Origin: Bog-159 sp035541265
GTDB taxonomy: Bacteria; Acidobacteriota; Terriglobia; Bryobacterales; Bryobacteraceae
Direction of reading: 5' to 3'
Assembly (NCBI GenBank): GCA_035541265.1
Contig: DATKNQ010000265.1
Coordinates: 1 to 7,000 of the forward strand
DNA length: 7,000 nt
How positions within the stretch are numbered: position 1 is the first letter of the stretch; each line of letters opens with the position of its first letter. Below the pieces are notes generated by a model. It searched no databases. It saw only the letters and a program-made list of their open reading frames with translations, and had not been told where the DNA came from. Positions 1 through 5,970 of this stretch are shown here, piece by piece. Made by a program: the position numbers and the translations under genes.

Positions 1-3000
1 TTTCATCGCGGGGAATGTTGTAGGCCGCCCGGACCGCCGCGAACATCTCTGCCTGCTTGACGGTGTCGATGCCAAGATCAGCTTCCAGATCAAGGTCGAG
101 GTCGAGCATCTCCGGCGGATAGCCGGTCTTTTCGGCCACGATCTCCAGCACCTTGTTACTAATCGATTCGGCCGACTGGCCGGCTCCGTCTGGCTCGGTG
201 GCGGCCGTTTGCGCTGTTTCCGGCGTTTCGACTGGCTTCACCTCAGTAGTGGCTGAGGGCGGAGGCGTTGCCGCTCCCGCCAGTTCCGGCCGGCTCTCAT
301 AGACAAAGCGAATTACATGTGCCAGCGTTGGGTAGTCCCGCAGCTTGCGGTTTTCGTCGCGCGGAATGTCGTAAATCTCGCGGATGGCCGCGAACATCTC
401 CGCTTGCTTCACCGTATCGATGCCCAGGTCAGCTTCCAGGTCGAGATCGAGGTCTAGCATCTCTTGCGGATAGCCGGTCTTCTCGACGACGAGCGCCAAA
501 ATGCGGTCCTTCACAGATTCGGTTCCTGCCGCGGGTGCCGCCGGCGGCACAGCAGGAATCGCGGCGTCCACACTCGTTGCGATCGCCGTGGCTGGTTCAG
601 TTGGCCCAGAGGGCGCCACTGGTTCTGCCACGACGGTTGATGGTTGAACTTCAGCGCCAGCTAGTTCGGGACGCTTCTCGTAAACAAAGCGAATGACATG
701 CGCCAGTGTCGGATAGTCGCGCAGCTTGCGGCTCTCGTCGCGGGGGATGTTGTACATTTCGCGAATAGCAGCGAAGATCTCCGCCTGCTTGACGGTATCG
801 ACGCCGAGGTCGGCTTCGAGGTCTAGGTCGAGATCGAGCATGTCGGCCGGGTAGCCGGTCTTTTCCACCGCCAGCGCCAGAATGCGCTCCTTTACCGACT
901 CGGTCACCGCAGAAGGCGTGGGAGCTATATGGTTTGGCGCCGCTTCGACCACCTGCACTGGATTGCTTGTGCTCGCAGGTTCAGTGCGCGGTTCCGTTGG
1001 CACCGATTTTGTAACCACAATCGGAGCAGGAGAAGGAGCCGGTGTTACTTGCGGTTTCGCAGCGGGTGCTTCAACCTTACGTGACTCCTCGGCAACGGCG
1101 GCGACTCGCGCCTGCAGGCCATGATCGCGCACGCGCAGGGTGCGATTCACCACTTCGAGGTCAGCGGCGGGATGTCCGGCCAGCTTGTTCAGCCATAAAT
1201 CCCACGCTGGCTTGTCCGCGATGCGATAGGCGTATCCGAGAGCATCCGGACTGCGACGAACTCCGTCTTTGGTCGGCACCCACTTCAGCAGAATCATGCT
1301 GATCTGCGAACCGAAGCCGGCGCCCAGGTGCAACGCGTATTGAACGGGGTACGTGCCTCCCTTCGACAAGTTCAGGAGACCCAACTCGGGATCGACTTCC
1401 TTGAAGTTGGCAACCGGCGGCAGTAACCCGGTTTCCAAGGCCTTTACCGCCAGGACATCTTCGATGCCGGTGCCCATGGCGTGGCCCGTCATGCCTTTGG
1501 TGTTGGCGATCACGATTTGATCCGCGCTTTCGCCGAAGACACGGCGCAGTGCATGGATCTCCGCCGAGGCGCTGCCGCCGCGCGCTGGCGTGTAGGTTTC
1601 GTGGGAAACGAAGACCATTTGCGGCGCGATCTCGTTACGTGTGGTGCGGCAGTGCGCTTCGACCTCCGTCACCAGGTCCTCCATCACCTGCCCGATGTGC
1701 TGGACATCGAGGCGCGTGCCGTGAAACGCGCTGTTGGCGGTCACCGTGCCCACCACTTCACATATGGGCTGGATTCCGCGCTCGCGGGCGGCATCCAGGC
1801 TCTCCACGACCAGTGCGGCAGCGCCCATGCCCATAATCAGTCCATGCCGGCGGCGGTCGAACGGCACCGCGGCTTCTTCGACCTTCTCGTCGGTGGCTGC
1901 CGTTCCGCTGGCCAGAAAGCCGGCGCCCATCCATCCGATCAGGTGGTCCGAAGTAACATCGTCGGCCGAGATAACGATCACCCGGCGGCACCGGCCGGCG
2001 CGGATCCAGTCTTGCGCCAGCGCAACCGCCTGGGTGGTGGTCGCGCATGCGGAGTTGATTTGCGTGTTGGGACCGCGGGCGCCAATGAGCTCGGCGAATT
2101 GCGAATGTCCCATCGGCAAGACTCTCAGCAGGAAGCGCCGGTCGAAGACGTACGGTTCTTTCCCAATCTCTGCTCGTAGTTCCTCGATCTTTCGGACCAA
2201 TTCCTGAGCAAGTGCCGAATGACCGTTGCTGTCTGCCACCAATGCGACCATGTTTTCCAGCGAGGCCAACTGCTCACGGCGCGCGTGATCTTCGTAATAG
2301 CTCGACATTATGTCGGCGAAGGAATCACAGCCCGGAAAGGCGGACCCGAAGATCACGCCGGTATCGTCGCGCATGGCATCGGGCAAGCCCCATCGGTCGG
2401 GTAACTGCGTGCCTTTGGTCGTCGTCTTATAACGCATGACCAGGGGGATGCCGGCATCGCGCAAAGCGTCGATTCCGGCGCCGATCGCCAGGCGAGTAAC
2501 CCGGTCGAACGCGGCGAGGTGGTCGGGGGGAACGCCGAATTCCTTCTCGAGATCGAAAGCGCCTCCGCGGCCCGCCAGCTTGATGACATCCGCAACGTCT
2601 TCAATCGTGTCGAACCTGGCCTCTCCGCTCGCACTCTTGACCAGGCGCGTAATGCGCTTGTCGAGCATGGCGCGACGAAACTCGGAGGGAATCGACTTGA
2701 TGAACTGATCGCCCCGGAGAATTCGAGCGATATTGCCATCATCGAAGATGTGTTCGGTGCCCGGCAGGCCCATCGACGCTCCGGTTATCGCCACCGGTTC
2801 TGCTGCCGCCGGGGCCTTGTGCCCGTGGTAGATGCCCCATCCGCGTTCCAGAACGTCGGCGAAGAAGTGACCCAGCTCGGCGTAGCGATCGTCGTTCGAT
2901 GGAACTGTGAGTCGACCGCTGGAAGCAGATGCTGCCGCTCCGAAGGGCGCAGGAGTATCGATTGCTGGACGAGCAGTGACTGCGGGCACCGCCTCGGCTG

Positions 3001-5899
3001 CCGTAGTTTCATTTGCTGCAGACGCCGTCCTCGTTGCCAGCTCGATTGAGGCTTCCGCCCTCTCGCATCCCAGCCCCGCAGCATACAGCCCGCACAGCGC
3101 CTGATTGAACGCCGTCACCTCCGCGACCTTGGGATGGTTCGTGAACAACGACACCACGTCTCCCTTGTCGCCGAGAACATCCTCGGCAAATCCCTGCAGC
3201 GCCTTCTTCGGACCGACCTCCACGAACACGCGCGCTCCTGCGTTGTAGAGCGTTTGCAGTCCCTTCACGAATTGCACCGGCGCGGCAACCTGTTGCGCCA
3301 GCATGTCAATCATCGTCGGCGCCACGCCCGGCCCCGTGGGATAGAACTCTCCGTCCAAGTTGGCCACAATGGGAATGCGCGGCGACTGCAGCCGCAAGCG
3401 CTGCAGCATCCGCCGCAATGGTTCGCTGGCCGGCGCCACAATCGACGTGTGGAATGCGTGGCTGACGGGTAGTTCTACGACATTGAAGCCGGCCTTGAGG
3501 AACATCTCTGCGGCTTCCGCGACCGCCGCGCTTGATCCCCCGATCACCGACTGACCGGTGCTGTTCACGTTGGCAATCACGACGTAGCCCGTGATGGACT
3601 TGAGCATCTCCTCGACTCTGCTGATCGGCGCGAATACGGCGGCCATCTTGCCGTTGTCCTCCATGGACACACGTGTCATCTCGCGTCCGCGGGCGCTCAC
3701 CGCTTCCAGGGCGTCTTCGAAAGGCAGCGCGCCGGCGGCCACCATCGCTCCGTATTCGCCTACGCTGTGCCCCATCGTCATATCGGGCTGAATGCCGTAG
3801 GCAGCAAGCAGGCGGGTCATCGCAAGATCGGTCGTAATCACCGCCGGCTGGGTAATCGCTGTCTGCCGCAGATCGTCTTCGGCTTTCGCGACCGCTGCAG
3901 CATCGGTTTGGTCAACGAAAATGAACTCCGTGAGCGGCTTGCCGAGCAGGGGTGTCATGATGCGGTCCGCTTCGGCGAACGTCTCCGCCACAATTGGCTC
4001 AGCGTCGCAGAGGGCCCTCATCATGTTTACGTATTGCGAGCCTTGCCCGGTGTAGAGAAAGGCCACCTTGGGCGCCGGCCCCTGGCCCCGGAAAATCCCT
4101 TGCGCGCGCAACGCCTTCCAGACCGCAGGCTGGTTCGCCTGCAACGCTTTGACGGCCGCGCCCGACTTGGTCGCCAACTCCGCCGCGTCGCCATAATCGA
4201 TCGCAATCCGCTCCGGCGAGCGCAAGTCCGATTCTGCCGCCGCTACAGGTGGCGGGGCCTGGCCATTCTGTGCCGCCTGCTGCACCGCGCGCAGACGCTC
4301 CATCAACGCGGCCTCGGACTCGGCTCCGATCACCAATGCGCCGCGCAGCGGGGCCTTGCGGCTAGTGCCGCCTGTAACCACGGGTGTAACGCTCTCTGCA
4401 CGCATGACCACTTCCTTCGCCACACTGGGCGGTGTTGCCGGCACAGCTATCGACCGCTTGCCGTTCCCGTTGAGTCTTCCTGGGATGTGTTCCTCCAGCA
4501 CCACATGGAAGTTGGTGCCGCCGAAACCAAAGGCGCTCACACCGGCGCGGCGCACGCCGTCGGTGGGAACGTCCCAAGGCTTCAGTTCGGTGTTGACGAA
4601 GAGCGGCGAGTGAGCGAAGTCGATCTCCGGACTGGGATGCTCGCAATGCAGGCTGGGCGGGAGTACCTTGTCGCGGAGTGCGAAGGCAGCCTTCAGAATT
4701 CCCGCGGCCCCTGCGGCCCCTTTGAGATGCCCGATGTTCGACTTGACCGAGCCGAGCGCCACCGACCGCGTGGGCAGATTCGCGCTGCTCAGCATATCTG
4801 CCATGCTTTGTGCCTCGACGACGTCGCCCACTCGGGTCGAGGTGCCGTGGCCTTCAATCAGCATCGCGGGCGTAGGCGGCACCCCGGCATTCTTCCAGGC
4901 GCGCTCCACGCAGAATTTTTGCCCAACTGGATTCGGCGCTGTGATGCCCTTGCCCTTACCATCGCTCGATCCGCCGATGCCGCGCAGTACGGCGTAAATC
5001 TTGTCCTGGTCGCGTTCGGCATCGGCCAACCGCTTCATCAAGAAGATCGCAGCGCCTTCTCCCATGACGAAGCCGTCGGCGCCCTCGGCGTAGGGGCGAG
5101 TGCCGGTCGCTGATAACGCACCGATCTTGCAGAATTTCACGAAGGTCGGCGCACCCATATTGCGATCGATGCCACCGGTAACGGCCACGTCGAAATCGTT
5201 CTCGATCAGGCCTTCCACCGCCGACTTAATCGCTGCCATGGCTGACGCGCAGGCTGCATCGCACACATAGTTGGGGCCGTGGAAGTTGTAGAGGTTCGCA
5301 ATGCGGCCTGCCATACAGTTGGCGAGTTCGCCCGGCATGGTGTCCTCTGTGATCGCAGCGAATCGTTCCCCGATGCGGTCGTGGAATTCGCGGGTGATGT
5401 CGCGCTGCATCTCAGGCGGCAACGTCGCAAAGCTGGCTGATTCCGCCAGTTCGTGCGCATATTCCGGGAAAAACACGCGCATTGAGGAGAGGTAATGCTT
5501 TTCTCCGGCCATGGCGTTGCCCAGAATCACCGCAGTGCGATCGAGGTCCAGCGGCCGTTTGGGATAGCCATAGTCTTCCAGCGCTTCACGCGTGCATGCG
5601 ACTGCCCACTGTTGCGCCAGGTCCATTCCTTCGGCGACACGCGGCGGGATCGGCAACTTCCACTTCATCGGCGCCCATTCGTATTCGCGCACCCATCCGC
5701 CGACCTTGGAATAGGTCTTGTCCGGCACAGTGGGATCGGCATCGTAGTAACGCTCGGGATCCCATCGATCGGCAGAGACTTCGGTGATACTGTAGCGGCC
5801 GTTTTTCACGTTATTCCAGAACGCGGTCGCGTTCGGGGCATCGGGCAGGATAGCGCCCACCCCCACAATGGCAATAGCTCGATGTGCAGTGTTTTCCAT
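1..5899 (-). CDS. Multidomain type I polyketide/fatty acid (Pfa-like secondary lipid) synthase, KS-AT-KS-ACPn, 3' end missing
   Basis: A single frame stays open for 1,966 codons from ATG at 5899-5897 to the window edge, with no stop or frameshift, so the C-terminus lies outside. The start is supported by GAGGAG seven bases upstream and by the KS fold beginning at residue 8 (AIAIVGVG). Domain order: KS1 (about 7-471; Cys217, His351, His391), KS-AT linker (472-610), AT (612-930; Ser712, Arg737, His817), Ala/Thr/Pro linker (about 950-1010), KS2 (1035-1540; Cys1285, His1433, His1473), a short post-KS segment, a Pro/Ala linker (about 1605-1665), and three ACP repeats. It should load malonyl units and condense them iteratively on carrier domains in the cytoplasm. 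The DAAC active site of KS1 and the tandem ACPs resemble PfaA-type PUFA and heterocyst-glycolipid synthases. Reductive domains (KR, DH) are not visible and may lie in the missing part or in other genes. The product is unknown. Family call is firm; the lipid role is inference. Confidence 0.93.
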   Translation of the reverse strand, partial: MENTAHRAIAIVGVGAILPDAPNATAFWNNVKNGRYSITEVSADRWDPERYYDADPTVPDKTYSKVGGWVREYEWAPMKWKLPIPPRVAEGMDLAQQWAVACTREALEDYGYPKRPLDLDRTAVILGNAMAGEKHYLSSMRVFFPEYAHELAESASFATLPPEMQRDITREFHDRIGERFAAITEDTMPGELANCMAGRIANLYNFHGPNYVCDAACASAMAAIKSAVEGLIENDFDVAVTGGIDRNMGAPTFVKFCKIGALSATGTRPYAEGADGFVMGEGAAIFLMKRLADAERDQDKIYAVLRGIGGSSDGKGKGITAPNPVGQKFCVERAWKNAGVPPTPAMLIEGHGTSTRVGDVVEAQSMADMLSSANLPTRSVALGSVKSNIGHLKGAAGAAGILKAAFALRDKVLPPSLHCEHPSPEIDFAHSPLFVNTELKPWDVPTDGVRRAGVSAFGFGGTNFHVVLEEHIPGRLNGNGKRSIAVPATPPSVAKEVVMRAESVTPVVTGGTSRKAPLRGALVIGAESEAALMERLRAVQQAAQNGQAPPPVAAAESDLRSPERIAIDYGDAAELATKSGAAVKALQANQPAVWKALRAQGIFRGQGPAPKVAFLYTGQGSQYVNMMRALCDAEPIVAETFAEADRIMTPLLGKPLTEFIFVDQTDAAAVAKAEDDLRQTAITQPAVITTDLAMTRLLAAYGIQPDMTMGHSVGEYGAMVAAGALPFEDALEAVSARGREMTRVSMEDNGKMAAVFAPISRVEEMLKSITGYVVIANVNSTGQSVIGGSSAAVAEAAEMFLKAGFNVVELPVSHAFHTSIVAPASEPLRRMLQRLRLQSPRIPIVANLDGEFYPTGPGVAPTMIDMLAQQVAAPVQFVKGLQTLYNAGARVFVEVGPKKALQGFAEDVLGDKGDVVSLFTNHPKVAEVTAFNQALCGLYAAGLGCERAEASIELATRTASAANETTAAEAVPAVTARPAIDTPAPFGAAASASSGRLTVPSNDDRYAELGHFFADVLERGWGIYHGHKAPAAAEPVAITGASMGLPGTEHIFDDGNIARILRGDQFIKSIPSEFRRAMLDKRITRLVKSASGEARFDTIEDVADVIKLAGRGGAFDLEKEFGVPPDHLAAFDRVTRLAIGAGIDALRDAGIPLVMRYKTTTKGTQLPDRWGLPDAMRDDTGVIFGSAFPGCDSFADIMSSYYEDHARREQLASLENMVALVADSNGHSALAQELVRKIEELRAEIGKEPYVFDRRFLLRVLPMGHSQFAELIGARGPNTQINSACATTTQAVALAQDWIRAGRCRRVIVISADDVTSDHLIGWMGAGFLASGTAATDEKVEEAAVPFDRRRHGLIMGMGAAALVVESLDAARERGIQPICEVVGTVTANSAFHGTRLDVQHIGQVMEDLVTEVEAHCRTTRNEIAPQMVFVSHETYTPARGGSASAEIHALRRVFGESADQIVIANTKGMTGHAMGTGIEDVLAVKALETGLLPPVANFKEVDPELGLLNLSKGGTYPVQYALHLGAGFGSQISMILLKWVPTKDGVRRSPDALGYAYRIADKPAWDLWLNKLAGHPAADLEVVNRTLRVRDHGLQARVAAVAEESRKVEAPAAKPQVTPAPSPAPIVVTKSVPTEPRTEPASTSNPVQVVEAAPNHIAPTPSAVTESVKERILALAVEKTGYPADMLDLDLDLEADLGVDTVKQAEIFAAIREMYNIPRDESRKLRDYPTLAHVIRFVYEKRPELAGAEVQPSTVVAEPVAPSGPTEPATAIATSVDAAIPAVPPAAPAAGTESVKDRILALVVEKTGYPQEMLDLDLDLEADLGIDTVKQAEMFAAIREIYDIPRDENRKLRDYPTLAHVIRFVYESRPELAGAATPPPSATTEVKPVETPETAQTAATEPDGAGQSAESISNKVLEIVAEKTGYPPEMLDLDLDLEADLGIDTVKQAEMFAAVRAAYNIPRDE
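2..169 (-). repeat. Acyl carrier protein repeat 3, cut by window edge (residues 1911-1966)
   Basis: The first 56 residues of a third carrier unit are visible: ESISNKVLEIVAEKTGYP, then DLDLDLEADLG, then LGIDTVKQAE with Thr1946 (codon ACC at 64-62), ending in NIPRDE at the edge. It lies 117 residues after repeat 2 (Thr to Thr). Further repeats may follow outside the window, since this class of synthase often carries several. Confidence 0.88.
281..520 (-). repeat. Acyl carrier protein repeat 2 (residues 1794-1873)
   Basis: This is the second 80-residue carrier unit, with attachment motif LGIDTVKQAE. Thr1829 (codon ACG at 415-413) occupies the normal serine position. The C-terminal segment PRDENRKLRDYPTLAHVIRF is kept nearly unchanged from repeat 1. 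It lies 127 residues after repeat 1 (Thr to Thr). A Pro/Thr/Glu-rich linker of 37 residues leads to repeat 3. Confidence 0.9.
662..901 (-). repeat. Acyl carrier protein repeat 1 (residues 1667-1746)
   Basis: An 80-residue carrier unit starts at ESVKERIL, runs through EKTGYP, the acidic DLDLDLEADLG and the attachment motif LGVDTVKQAE, and ends with YPTLAHVIRFVYEKRPEL. The residue at the phosphopantetheine position is Thr1702 (codon ACC at 796-794), where carrier proteins normally have Ser. It matches repeat 2 at 70 of 80 residues. A Pro/Ala/Thr-rich linker of about 47 residues separates it from repeat 2. Confidence 0.9.
1280..2797 (-). other. Domain: second, divergent ketosynthase (KS2) of the synthase
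   Basis: Residues about 1035-1540, beginning at PVAITGASMGLPG and ending at GAGFGSQISMILL. The nucleophile is Cys1285 in NSACATTTQA, the first His1433 lies in VSHETYTPARGG, and Lys1468/His1473 in NTKGMTGHAMGTG. The triad is complete, so this is not a chain length factor, where the Cys is replaced. It differs from KS1 in the loop after the first His (no GTxT-x-GD) and in a charged helical stretch at about 1201-1262 ahead of the active site. It may handle a different condensation step or substrate; that is inference. Confidence 0.88.
3110..4066 (-). other. Domain: malonyl-CoA acyltransferase (AT) of the synthase
   Basis: Residues about 612-930. It transfers an extender unit from CoA to the carrier domains. 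Seen are the N-terminal TGQGSQ loop (617-622), the nucleophile Ser712 in GHSVGEY, Arg737 twenty-five residues later (it binds the malonyl carboxylate in this family), and His817 in HAFHTS. The HAFH motif is the classical signature of malonyl rather than methylmalonyl specificity. GPKKAL near 896-901 marks the C-terminal part. Ser, Arg and His spacing matches FabD-like enzymes, so an active malonyl transferase is expected. Confidence 0.92.
4487..5881 (-). other. Domain: ketosynthase 1 (KS1) of the synthase
   Basis: Residues about 7-471. This domain performs decarboxylative Claisen condensation. The nucleophile Cys217 sits in DAACASAM, the first catalytic His351 in EGHGTSTRVGD, and Lys386/His391 in SVKSNIGH. 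The domain closes with SAFGFGGTNFH, the usual KS C-terminal glycine loop. Spacings (134 residues Cys to His, 40 His to His) are normal for the family. DAAC instead of the DTAC of most modular polyketide synthases is typical of PUFA-synthase-like ketosynthases. All catalytic residues are present, so it should be active. Confidence 0.93.
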
Positions 5900-5906
5900 G
5901 ATGACA

Positions 5907-5912
5907 CTCCTC
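5907..5912 (-). promoter_or_regulatory. Ribosome binding site of the synthase gene
   Basis: On the minus strand AAGAGGAG ends seven bases before ATG 5899-5897, good Shine-Dalgarno spacing. It fixes the start codon. Its GAGGAG core is complementary to CTCCTC in the loop of the inverted repeat just upstream. Confidence 0.8.
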
Positions 5913-5919
5913 TTCACGC

Positions 5920-5964
5920 GGAGCATGCGTCTGTAAAAGGAGGAGAAAACCAGACGCATGCTCC
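5920..5964 (-). promoter_or_regulatory. Perfect 14-bp inverted repeat (hairpin) between dehydrogenase and synthase genes
   Basis: Arms 5920-5933 and 5951-5964 are perfect reverse complements (GGAGCATGCGTCTG and CAGACGCATGCTCC), separated by 17 bases. It lies almost wholly within the 71-base gap, six bases after the dehydrogenase stop and seven bases before the synthase ribosome binding site region. No T-run follows on either strand, so it is not a classic intrinsic terminator. In the minus-strand transcript the loop is pyrimidine-rich and contains CUCCUC. Possible roles are an mRNA processing or stability element, control of synthase translation, or, as DNA, a paired operator: the two GCATGC-centred arms are 31 bp apart, about three helical turns. 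Confidence 0.8.
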
Positions 5965-5970
5965 ACGGCT

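Noticed and set aside
1481..2179. Plus-strand open frame of 232 codons
   Set aside because: It is antisense to KS2, covering the Cys1285 and His1433 codons; no recognisable domain.
1280..2797. KS2 as a chain length factor, as in PfaC
   Set aside because: The active-site Cys1285 and both His residues are present, whereas chain length factors lose the Cys.
3767..5113. Plus-strand open frame of 448 codons
   Set aside because: It lies wholly opposite the KS1/AT coding region, which has clear catalytic motifs. Its translation is rich in Arg, His and Cys without family motifs, as expected for the antisense of GC-rich coding DNA.
5920..5964. Inverted repeat as an intrinsic terminator
   Set aside because: Neither strand has a T-run after the stem; on the minus strand it is followed by GCGTGAAGAGGAG.
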